Assembly (NCBI GenBank): GCA_020723465.1
Contig: DYIW01000008.1
Span: 1 to 43,877, forward strand
Origin: Phycisphaera mikurensis
GTDB lineage: Bacteria; Planctomycetota; B15-G4; JADJEK01
DNA length: 43,877 bases
Reading direction: 5' to 3'
Positions 8,833-15,239 of this stretch are shown here, in pieces. The notes beneath the pieces were generated by a model. It did no database searches, was not told the origin of the DNA, and saw only the letters and a list, made by a program, of their open reading frames with translations. Numbering within the stretch: position 1 is the stretch's first letter; each line of letters starts with the position of its first letter. Made by a program: the position numbers and the translations under genes.

Positions 8833-9203
8833 GGCGCCTGCGCGTCCACCACGCCCGCGCCGAAGCCACGCTTGACCTCGACGCGGCGTTGGCGCGTTGC
8901 GCGCAGAGACAGCGCCAGCCGGTCGGCGGCCGCGCGCGCGTCGAAAGCGCTGCCGCAGGTGTAGATGTCGAGCGTGGCCTTGCCGAGGTCGGGCCAGGTG
9001 TGCACCGAGAGGTGGGACTCGGCGATGAGCAGCACGCCCGAGACCGCGGGCGGGTCGAAGGTGTGGAACGCTTCGGCGACGATGGTCGCGCCGCCCAGGA
9101 GCGCGGCCTCGCGCAGGCCGGCCCGGAGCGCGGCGCCGTCCTGCAGGAGCTCGCGCGGGCAGCCGTCGAGGTCCAGCAGCACGTGCGTGCCGAGATCGGT
9201 CAT
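8829..9203 (-). CDS. speH: S-adenosylmethionine decarboxylase proenzyme, short prokaryotic type
   Basis: A 124-residue pyruvoyl enzyme that makes the aminopropyl donor for polyamine synthesis. The self-cleavage site ESHLSVHTWP places Glu62-Ser63, with His68 in the processing motif and Cys83 (YTCGSAF) as the catalytic acid. This is the same spacing as in the well-studied Thermotoga enzyme (Ser63, His68, Cys83). ATG 9203 is preceded by GGAG six bases upstream. It is the first gene of the speD-speE-O-antigen-ligase unit, with an imperfect palindrome in its promoter region. The gene is often called speD or speH depending on subclass. Confidence 0.92.
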   Translation of the reverse strand: MTDLGTHVLLDLDGCPRELLQDGAALRAGLREAALLGGATIVAEAFHTFDPPAVSGVLLIAESHLSVHTWPDLGKATLDIYTCGSAFDARAAADRLALSLRATRQRRVEVKRGFGAGVVDAQAP

Positions 9204-9226
9204 CGTCGTCTCCGCGTGGCCTTCCG

Positions 9227-9248
9227 GGTAGAGTCGGGCGAGTCTACC
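9227..9248. promoter_or_regulatory. Imperfect 22-base palindrome between divergent speD and kelch genes
   Basis: GGTAGA at 9227-9232 is mirrored by TCTACC at 9243-9248. The inner TCG/CGA arms also pair, and only the seventh pair and the centre mismatch. On the minus strand it contains TAGACT, a possible -10 box for speD. Symmetry and position suggest an operator for a dimeric regulator. This is inference. Confidence 0.3.
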
Positions 9249-9301
9249 GCAAGCCCGCGCACCGCGGTACGCGCTTCCGGCGCCGGCCGAAGGACGTGAA
9301 C

Positions 9302-10429
9302 ATGCTGCGACCGATCGTGCTTCTGCTCGCTCTCGCCGCGCCAGGCGGAGTGGGCGAAATCGAGAGCGGCGCGCCCTGCGAGCTGAAGCAGCCGCGCGTG
9401 CTCTTCACTGCCACGCCGACGCTCGCAGGCTGCATCCTGGTCGCGGGCGGCCTGAGCAACTCGTCTTCCCCGTTCTCGGCTTGCGGGGATGCGGAGCTGC
9501 TCGATCCGGCGCGCGGCGCGGAGCGCGTCGTTGGCAGCCTGCCCCTGGGGAACGGTCTGCTGCGGGCGCGCGCCTGGCACGCGGCCGCGCCGCTCGACGA
9601 CGGCCGCGTGCTGATCGCCGGCGGGATTGGCCAGGCGTGCGTCCTGGTCTACGAGCCGGACGGCGGCCTGCACGGCGCGTTCGTGTCCGCCGGTCCCCTG
9701 CCCGGCGGGCCGCGCGCGGACCTGACCGCCACGCCGCTCTTGGACGGCCGCGTGCTCCTCTGCGGCGGCATGGACGTCGCGGGCAAGCCGGCGGCGCAGG
9801 CGGACTTCTTCGACCCGGCGACCTCGGCGCTTGCCGCCGGGCCGCCGCTCCTGCGGCCGCGCAGCGCGCACGCCGCCGTGCTGCTCGACGACGGCCGCGT
9901 GCTGATCGCCGGCGGCATCGGGGAGGACACCACCGAGCTGTTCGATCCGGCGGAAAGGAGCTTCGCCGCGGGGCCGCGCCTGCTGCACGTGCGGGACGAC
10001 CTGCGCGCCACCAGGCTGCTGGACGGCCGCGTGCTCCTCACCGGCGGCCAGGACGAGAGCGGGCGCACGACCGCGACCGCCGAGCTGTTCGACCCGGCGA
10101 CCGACGAGCTGACGCGCACCGCCGATCTCCGCGCCGATCGCGCGGACCACGCGCAGCTGCTGCTGCCGGACGGCCGCGTCCTCCTGCTCGGCGGCGAGCA
10201 CGACGACGGGGTGGGCGCGGACTTGGTGCTCGATTCCGTGGAGTGCTTCGATCCGGAGAGCGGGGAGTTCCGGCTGTGTCCGCCCCTGTCCGAGCCGCGT
10301 GACGACCACCAGGCCGTGCTCTTGGCGGACGGCCGCGTGGCCGTGATCGCCGGTCAGGGAAGGGGCGACGTGGCGCTCCGCTCGGTCGAGTTCTACGCGT
10401 CGCCCGTGAAGGAGGCGGCTACTCGATGA
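9302..10429 (+). CDS. Secreted kelch-repeat beta-propeller protein
   Basis: ATG 9302 is chosen over GTG 9296 because AAGGA lies seven bases upstream of the ATG but only one base from the GTG. A signal peptide follows (MLRPIVLLLALAAPGGVGEIE). The ~375-residue protein is built of six to seven kelch-like blades, each with a DDGRVLIAGGIG or LDGRVLLCGGMD strand pair and a downstream AELFDPAT motif, as in galactose-oxidase/kelch propellers. No galactose oxidase copper ligands or other catalytic residues are apparent, so binding or scaffolding is more likely. Its 3' end overlaps the convergent pseudopilin gene by 11 bases. Confidence 0.75.
   Translation: MLRPIVLLLALAAPGGVGEIESGAPCELKQPRVLFTATPTLAGCILVAGGLSNSSSPFSACGDAELLDPARGAERVVGSLPLGNGLLRARAWHAAAPLDDGRVLIAGGIGQACVLVYEPDGGLHGAFVSAGPLPGGPRADLTATPLLDGRVLLCGGMDVAGKPAAQADFFDPATSALAAGPPLLRPRSAHAAVLLDDGRVLIAGGIGEDTTELFDPAERSFAAGPRLLHVRDDLRATRLLDGRVLLTGGQDESGRTTATAELFDPATDELTRTADLRADRADHAQLLLPDGRVLLLGGEHDDGVGADLVLDSVECFDPESGEFRLCPPLSEPRDDHQAVLLADGRVAVIAGQGRGDVALRSVEFYASPVKEAATR
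9593..9624 (+). repeat. Intragenic direct repeat, copy 1 (kelch blade)
   Basis: A 32-base stretch beginning CTCGACGACGGCCGCGTG is identical to 9884-9915, in the same reading frame. It encodes the kelch blade strand LDDGRVLIAGG. Related, less exact copies occur at the other blades. This points to propeller growth by internal duplication or ongoing gene conversion. Confidence 0.85.
9884..9915 (+). repeat. Intragenic direct repeat, copy 2 (kelch blade)
   Basis: Identical over 32 bases to 9593-9624, two blades further along the same gene. Confidence 0.85.
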
Positions 10430-10937
10430 GGGCGATGACGTCGTCGCCGCCGGCCGTGGTCGCCGAGGGCGCGGTCTCGACCTGCCCGTTCGGGCCGGCG
10501 CACAGCGCCACGACGCGCTCGGCGCTGCTGAAGAAGCCGTTCACGTTCACCAGGTAGGCCCGTCCCCAGGGATCGGGGCCGACGTCCGGGGAGAGGTAGG
10601 GCCCCTGCCACCCCTCGCCGGCCATGGTCCCGTCCGTGAGGAAGCGCGCGAGATGCAGGGCCGGGCCGGAGGCGAAGGCGTTGTTCTCCGGCGGCGTGCC
10701 GTCGCTGTAGAGGAAGTGGAAATGCGTGGCGCCGGAGTGCCCGGTGGGAAAGGTGCGCGTGGCCTGGATGTAGCCCTGCACCGCGGTGGCGATGCACCCC
10801 AGGTCGCGATCGACCTTCTCCCACTGGTCGTCGAGCCTCTTCATGGAGACGATCGGCACGACCAGTCCCGCCAGCGCGACCACGATGCCCACGCTCACCA
10901 GCATCTCGACCAGGTTGAACCCGCGGTTCCGCAGCAT
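10419..10937 (-). CDS. Type II secretion/type IV pilus-like pseudopilin (GspG-like)
   Basis: 172 residues with a class III prepilin leader: the short basic peptide MLRNRG, then FNLVEMLVSVGIVVALAGLVVPIV, with Glu at +5 of the mature protein and a hydrophobic helix. The C-terminal part resembles GspG pseudopilins in its GPYLSPDVGPDPWGRAYLVNV segment (calcium-region-like PDPWGxxY). It would be processed by a prepilin peptidase and assembled in the inner membrane. No other secretion genes are in the window, so it is an orphan. A strong GGAGG lies five bases before the ATG. Planctomycetes often carry many stand-alone prepilin-type proteins. Confidence 0.8.
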   Translation of the reverse strand: MLRNRGFNLVEMLVSVGIVVALAGLVVPIVSMKRLDDQWEKVDRDLGCIATAVQGYIQATRTFPTGHSGATHFHFLYSDGTPPENNAFASGPALHLARFLTDGTMAGEGWQGPYLSPDVGPDPWGRAYLVNVNGFFSSAERVVALCAGPNGQVETAPSATTAGGDDVIALIE

Positions 10938-10952
10938 GAGAGCCTCCGTCGG

Positions 10953-10969
10953 GGCCGCTCTTCGCGGCC
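10953..10969 (-). other. Short hairpin in the pseudopilin leader
   Basis: GGCCGC, a 5-base loop, then GCGGCC form a perfect 6-bp stem just before the ribosome binding site of the pseudopilin gene. There is no T-tract. It could be a weak terminator of the upstream metallopeptidase transcript or a leader structure, or chance in GC-rich DNA. Confidence 0.25.
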
Positions 10970-11030
10970 GGACCCGGCTTCTCTCATCGCGCGATCGCGG
11001 CCGCGGACTTGAGCGGAACCGGCGCGCGCG

Positions 11031-11750
11031 TCACACCAGGCGCAGCTTGAAACGCCCGTCGTAGCTGCTCGAACAGCTCCCGCACGAGGCCATGCGCAGG
11101 CGCCGCTGGCGCGGGTAGCGCTCGCCGCAGGCAGGGCACTGGTAGACGTAGCGCGGCGGCGGCGGCTCGCGCTCGGCCGGATCGAACAGCAGGCGCGCCA
11201 GCACCAGGTCGCGCTCGTCGCGGCCGCGGCGGGCGGACGCGCCGGCGCGGCGGTAGGGCTGCGGCAGGGGACGCAGGCGGTGGTAGAGGACGACCTCTCC
11301 CGGCCGAGCCAGCTCCGGTAGCGCCAGGCCGCTGTCCAGCGCGCGGGCGGCGAGCGCGCGCGCCAGGGAGTCGAAGGCGCGGCCGTGGCAGAGCGGCGCG
11401 GCCGTGCCGTCGAAGGCGCGGTCGATATGCAGCAGCTCGTGCGCCACGTCCTCGGCCTGCTCGCGCGGCGAGAGGAAGAGGAAGCGCGGCAGCACGAAGG
11501 AGATGACGTAGCGGATCTCGCGGCCACGCACGCTGATGAGCGGCAGCTCCCAGCGCCCGTCCGCGGACACGCGCTGCCGCGAGTCGGAGAAGCGCGTGAA
11601 GTGGCAGGCCGCGCGCTTGCCTTCCAGGCCGGCGCGCCCGCGCGTCGCGACCACCAGGATGCGCTCCGCGTCCACGTAGTCGCAAAAGGGCGGCAGGGAA
11701 GCGAAGGCCCGCACGGCGTCGTGCAGAAGGTCGGTGACTGGCGCACGCAT
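11031..11750 (-). CDS. Putative HELLH zinc metallopeptidase with C-terminal zinc ribbon
   Basis: From ATG 11750 the protein has 239 residues. AEDVAHELLHIDRAFDG (HELLH at 104-108) is a zincin active site, with another His downstream (CHGRAFD, near 122) as possible third ligand. A zinc ribbon closes the protein (CPAC at 205-208, CGSC at 223-226). The pattern resembles the putative phage-metallopeptidase and SprT-like groups, which pair such a domain with a ribbon. No phage genes are near. The ORF track extends to a TTG at 11798, but a TACAAT -10 box sits between the two starts, favouring 11750. Substrate is unknown. Confidence 0.65.
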   Translation of the reverse strand: MRAPVTDLLHDAVRAFASLPPFCDYVDAERILVVATRGRAGLEGKRAACHFTRFSDSRQRVSADGRWELPLISVRGREIRYVISFVLPRFLFLSPREQAEDVAHELLHIDRAFDGTAAPLCHGRAFDSLARALAARALDSGLALPELARPGEVVLYHRLRPLPQPYRRAGASARRGRDERDLVLARLLFDPAEREPPPPRYVYQCPACGERYPRQRRLRMASCGSCSSSYDGRFKLRLV

Positions 11751-11763
11751 TTGGCGGGCGCGG

Positions 11764-11769
11764 ATTGTA
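11764..11769 (-). promoter_or_regulatory. Candidate -10 box (TACAAT) for the metallopeptidase gene
   Basis: On the minus strand TACAAT (5 of 6 to consensus) ends 13 bases before ATG 11750, giving a very short leader. No convincing -35 is seen at 16-18 bases. GGAG overlaps its upstream side. Confidence 0.4.
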
Positions 11770-11818
11770 GTCTCCTCGGTGCGTTCCCGGCCGGACAAAC
11801 GCCTTGCGGAGCCTGTGG

Positions 11819-12700
11819 ATGCGTGGACACGACTTGATGGCCAGCGCGGCGCGCGCCGGCGCGCTCCTCTTCTTGCTTGCGCTCGGCGCCTGCCGCACCG
11901 AGGGCGAGGGTCTGGACCTCTTCCCGCTGTACCGCAACGTGCGCGTGGGGGAGGCGCGGGAGGTCTCCGTGCTGTTCCCGCTCAGCAACTTCGAGTGGGA
12001 CGAGCAGGAGACGCTCACCTGGACCATCCCCTTCCACGTGCACTGGCGCCGCGGCGCGCACGAGCAGATCACCCTCGTGCCGGTCCTTCCGCTTTACTTC
12101 CACCAGCGCAACCTGCGCGCCGACATCGAGGGCGTGTTCCCGCTCTTCTCGCACTCCGAGGAGGGGCCGCGCACCGAGACCACGCTGCTGGTGCTGCTCG
12201 CCGACTGGGCGACGCGCCGCGGCGACGACGGCCTGGCCGCGCTCTCGGTCTTCCCGCTGTTCCAGTGGCGCAGGGAGGGCGCGGGCGCGCGCTTCAGCCT
12301 GGTGCGCGGCCTCGAGCTTTCCCCGACCGGGCCGATGGTGTCGCTCCTGGACGTGGACTGGACCGGCCTCTGCTACGGCGCGGGCGAGGACGAGCGGGCG
12401 CTCTCCATCGACGCTGGCGCCGTGCTCGGGCGCATCGTCAACCTGTTCCACTGGGGCGACGTGGGCTCGCACACGGAGACGCGCGTGCTGACGCTCCTCG
12501 CCAACGAGGAGTGGTCGCTCTACTACCGGCGGGTGCCGCACGAGGGCGCGCCTGGAGCGGACTCGGGCGGCGGCCCCGAGTGGTCCGTGCTGTTCAACAT
12601 GTTCGGCGTCGGGCAGCGGGACGAGCAGCAGTTCGTCCGCCTGTTCTGGTGGCCCTGGGAGTTCGGAGAAGGCGAGGCGGAGAGCATGGAGGCGAGGTGA
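11819..12700 (+). CDS. Putative lipoprotein with repeated LFPLF-type motifs
   Basis: ATG 11819 is chosen for the GGAG seven bases upstream; ATG 11837 is an alternative. The N-terminus is a lipoprotein signal (AGALLFLLALGAC with a lipobox Cys). The ~270-residue mature part repeats short beta-like units ending in F-P-L-F/Y: LFPLYRNV, LFPLSNF, VLPLYFH, VFPLFSH, VFPLFQW, separated by charged turns. Repeating beta hairpins facing the membrane or forming a barrel-like sheet are plausible, but I recognise no named family. Its stop overlaps the ATG of the asparaginase gene (ATGA), so the two are co-translated. Confidence 0.7.
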   Translation: MRGHDLMASAARAGALLFLLALGACRTEGEGLDLFPLYRNVRVGEAREVSVLFPLSNFEWDEQETLTWTIPFHVHWRRGAHEQITLVPVLPLYFHQRNLRADIEGVFPLFSHSEEGPRTETTLLVLLADWATRRGDDGLAALSVFPLFQWRREGAGARFSLVRGLELSPTGPMVSLLDVDWTGLCYGAGEDERALSIDAGAVLGRIVNLFHWGDVGSHTETRVLTLLANEEWSLYYRRVPHEGAPGADSGGGPEWSVLFNMFGVGQRDEQQFVRLFWWPWEFGEGEAESMEAR

Positions 12701-13815
12701 TGAAGCGCATGACGCGACGGTCCTTCCTCGAGGGCGTGGCCGCGACGGGTGCGGCCGCGCTGGCGCAGCCCGCCTGCGCCGCGAGCAGCCAGAGTGCTCC
12801 TGCGGCCGTGCGCCGCGCGCCGGCGCCGCTCGTCATCGCCAGCGCCAACGGCTGGCGCGGCGCGGCGCGGCCGGGTGACCCCGCCCCGCGCCCGAGCGCG
12901 GTGGAGGCGGCGCTGGCGCGGCTCGGTGATGCTCAGGTCGCGGCCGGCAAGTACGGCCTGCTGGAGGCCGTGGTCGCGGGAGTGGGGGTGGTGGAGGACG
13001 ACCCGGAAGACCACAGCGTCGGCCTCGGCGGGCTGCCGAACGAGGAGGGCGTGGTGCAGCTTGACGCCGCGGTCATGTTCGGCCCCACGCACCAGGCCGG
13101 AGCCGTGGCCGCGCTGGAGAACATCCAGAACCCGGCGCGCGCCGCCATGTACGTGCTGCGCTACACCGACCACGCGCTCATCGTGGGCCCGGGCGCGTAC
13201 CGTTTCGCGCGCGCCTTCGGCCTGCCGCACGCCGAGCTGCTCACCGAGGAGGCGCGCCGCCTGTGGCTCTACTGGAAGCAGCGTGCCAGCGAGCGGGACG
13301 ACTGGCTCACGCCGCCGGAGGAGGACGTGGACGAGAGCACGCGCCAGGCCTCCAGCGGCGGCACGATCCATCTGTCCGCGCTCGACGCGCGCGGCGACCT
13401 GGCGGCCGCCACCACCACGAGCGGCCTGGCCTACAAGATCCCCGGCCGCGTCGGCGACTCGCCGCTCGTGGGCGCGGGTCTCTACTGCGACAACGACGTC
13501 GGCGCCGCCGGGGCCACGGGGCGCGGCGAGGAAGTGATCGTCAACTGCGGCGCCTACGCCATCGTCGCGGCCATGCGGCGCGGCCTGGAGCCGGAGGCTG
13601 CCTGCCTCGAGACGCTGAAGGAGGTGGCGGAGAAGGCGCGGCGGCGTGGCCTGTTCCAGGATGGCAAGCCGTCCTTCGGGCTGACCTTCTACGCCTTGCG
13701 TAAAGACGGCGCCTACGGCGCGGCGGCCATGTTCGAGGGCGGGTCGTTTGCGGTCGCGGACGCGGCCACGGGCGTGGGGCGGCTCGAGCGCTGCGCCTGG
13801 GTCTACGACCGCTGA
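12700..13815 (+). CDS. Tat-exported N4-(beta-N-acetylglucosaminyl)-L-asparaginase (Ntn hydrolase)
   Basis: The ORF track begins at 11734, but the real start is ATG 12700 within the ATGA overlap. It opens a twin-arginine signal, MKRMTRRSFLEGVAATGAAALAQPACAA. The 371-residue protein matches glycosylasparaginase: the self-cleaving nucleophile is Thr222 in SSGGTIHLSALD, followed by the family-typical AAATTTSGLAYKIPGRVGDSPLVGAGLYCDNDVGAAGATGRGE. It would hydrolyse the GlcNAc-Asn bond of deglycosylated Asn-linked glycopeptides, or act as a related isoaspartyl/asparagine hydrolase, outside the cytoplasm. The upstream lipoprotein is tightly coupled. Dihydroorotase follows 29 bases downstream, releasing no obvious pathway link beyond aspartate metabolism. 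Confidence 0.85.
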   Translation: MKRMTRRSFLEGVAATGAAALAQPACAASSQSAPAAVRRAPAPLVIASANGWRGAARPGDPAPRPSAVEAALARLGDAQVAAGKYGLLEAVVAGVGVVEDDPEDHSVGLGGLPNEEGVVQLDAAVMFGPTHQAGAVAALENIQNPARAAMYVLRYTDHALIVGPGAYRFARAFGLPHAELLTEEARRLWLYWKQRASERDDWLTPPEEDVDESTRQASSGGTIHLSALDARGDLAAATTTSGLAYKIPGRVGDSPLVGAGLYCDNDVGAAGATGRGEEVIVNCGAYAIVAAMRRGLEPEAACLETLKEVAEKARRRGLFQDGKPSFGLTFYALRKDGAYGAAAMFEGGSFAVADAATGVGRLERCAWVYDR

Positions 13816-13844
13816 GCCGCGCGCGCGGTGAGCCGGACGAGCCG

Positions 13845-15170
13845 ATGAGCGCGGACCTGCTGGTCAAGGGAGGCCGGGTCGTGAGCGCGGCCGGCGCCCG
13901 CGCCACGGACATCCTGGTGCAGGGCGGCCGCGTGGCGGCGCTCGGCCAGGACCTCGTCCCGCCGCCTGGCTGTCCCGTGCTCGACGCGTCCGGCAAGCTG
14001 GTCCTTCCCGGCTTGATCGACGCACACGTGCACTTCCGTGAGCCGGGCCTGGAACATAAGGAGGACCTCGCCTCGGGTTCGCTCGCGGCGGTGGCGGGCG
14101 GCGTCACCTCGTTCCTGGAGATGCCGAACACGCGGCCGCCGACCGTCGACCCGGAGGCGCTCGCGGGCAAGCTCCGCCGCGCCGCCTTGCGCGCGCGCGC
14201 CGATCACGCCTTCTTCCTCGGCGCCACGGCCGAGAACGCCGAGCGCCTGGCGGAATGGGAGACCCTGCCGGGGTGCGCGGGCGTCAAGGTCTTCATGGGC
14301 GCCTCGACCGGCAGCCTGCTGGTGGGGGACGACGCCGCGCTCGAGCGCGTGCTGCGCTCTGGGAAGCGGCGCGTGGCGGTGCACGCCGAGGACGAGGCGC
14401 GCCTAGCCGAGCGGCGCGCGGCGCTGGCGCGCGGCGCGCCGGTGAGCGTCCACCCGCAGGTGCGCGACGTGGAGTGCGCACTCCGCGCCACGCGCCGGCT
14501 GCTCGACCTGGCCGAGCGCACGGGCCGCCGCGTGCATCTCCTGCACCTCAGCAGCGCCGAGGAAGTGGCGCTCCTGCGCGAGCGCGACCTCGGCGACCTC
14601 GTCACCAGCGAGGTCACGCCCAACCATCTCTTCCTGGCCGCGCCCGGCTGCTACGCCGAGCACGGCGCGCGTGTGCAGATGAACCCGCCGGTGCGCGAAG
14701 AGCGCCACCGGGAGGCGCTGCGCCAGGCGCTTGCTGAGGGCGTGATCACCTGCGTCGGCAGCGATCACGCGCCGCATACGCTCGCTGAGAAGGCGCGGCC
14801 CTACCCGGAGTCCCCCTCCGGCATCCCCGGCGTGCAGACCACGCTGCCGCTCCTCCTGACCGCGGTGCGGGACGGCTGGCTGAGCGCAGCGCAGATCGTC
14901 GAGCGCTGCGTGCTCGGGCCGGCGGCCGCAAACGGCATCCGCGGCAAGGGAGACCTTGCCGTGGGCGTGGACGCCGATCTCGTGCTCGTCGATCCGCGGG
15001 AGCGCGGGCCGCTCGAGCGCGAGCGGCTTGTGAGCCGCGCCGGCTACAGCCCCTACGAGGGCGTGGAGCTCGCCGGCTGGCCCGTGACCACGGTCCTGCG
15101 CGGCACGATCGTCTTCGACCGGAGCGAGCCGCGGGGCCTTCCCCTCGGCCGGCCGCTCTCCTTCGCCTGA
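13845..15170 (+). CDS. pyrC: Dihydroorotase, class I
   Basis: 441 residues catalysing cyclisation of carbamoyl-aspartate to dihydroorotate in pyrimidine synthesis. Metal-site motifs are all present: DAHVHFREPG (near 60-67), EMPNTRP, the carboxylated lysine in AGVKVFMGAS (Lys148), VHAEDE, HLLHLSSAEEV and GSDHAPH. The substrate segment SGIPGVQTTLPLLL is also present. The length fits active class I DHOases rather than the inactive PyrC' partner, which lacks metal ligands. It follows the asparaginase gene by 29 bases and is probably in the same transcript. No other pyr gene lies in the window. Confidence 0.93.
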   Translation: MSADLLVKGGRVVSAAGARATDILVQGGRVAALGQDLVPPPGCPVLDASGKLVLPGLIDAHVHFREPGLEHKEDLASGSLAAVAGGVTSFLEMPNTRPPTVDPEALAGKLRRAALRARADHAFFLGATAENAERLAEWETLPGCAGVKVFMGASTGSLLVGDDAALERVLRSGKRRVAVHAEDEARLAERRAALARGAPVSVHPQVRDVECALRATRRLLDLAERTGRRVHLLHLSSAEEVALLRERDLGDLVTSEVTPNHLFLAAPGCYAEHGARVQMNPPVREERHREALRQALAEGVITCVGSDHAPHTLAEKARPYPESPSGIPGVQTTLPLLLTAVRDGWLSAAQIVERCVLGPAAANGIRGKGDLAVGVDADLVLVDPRERGPLERERLVSRAGYSPYEGVELAGWPVTTVLRGTIVFDRSEPRGLPLGRPLSFA

Positions 15171-15194
15171 GAGCGTTGTGGCCGCGCTCGGCGG

Positions 15195-15200
15195 TATACT
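15195..15200 (+). promoter_or_regulatory. Candidate -10 box (TATACT) for the beta-helix gene
   Basis: TATACT lies 39 bases before ATG 15240 in the gap after pyrC. The nearest TTG-type -35 (TTGTGG at 15176) leaves only a 13-base spacer, so the -35 is unclear. The same GGCGGT(C)TATACT context recurs upstream of the guanylyltransferase gene. Confidence 0.4.
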
Positions 15201-15239
15201 GGGGGCGTTTCTCGGACCTCCTGAATCGGGAACACGGTC

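Noticed and set aside
11751-11798. TTG start at 11798 for the metallopeptidase
   Set aside because: A -10-like TACAAT lies between it and ATG 11750, and the added residues look non-conserved. It cannot be fully excluded.
11734-12699. Upstream extension of the asparaginase frame
   Set aside because: The Tat signal begins at ATG 12700; the extension is Arg/Pro/Gly-rich antiphase sequence within the lipoprotein gene.
15176-15181. TTGTGG as -35 for the TATACT box at 15195
   Set aside because: The spacer would be only 13 bases.
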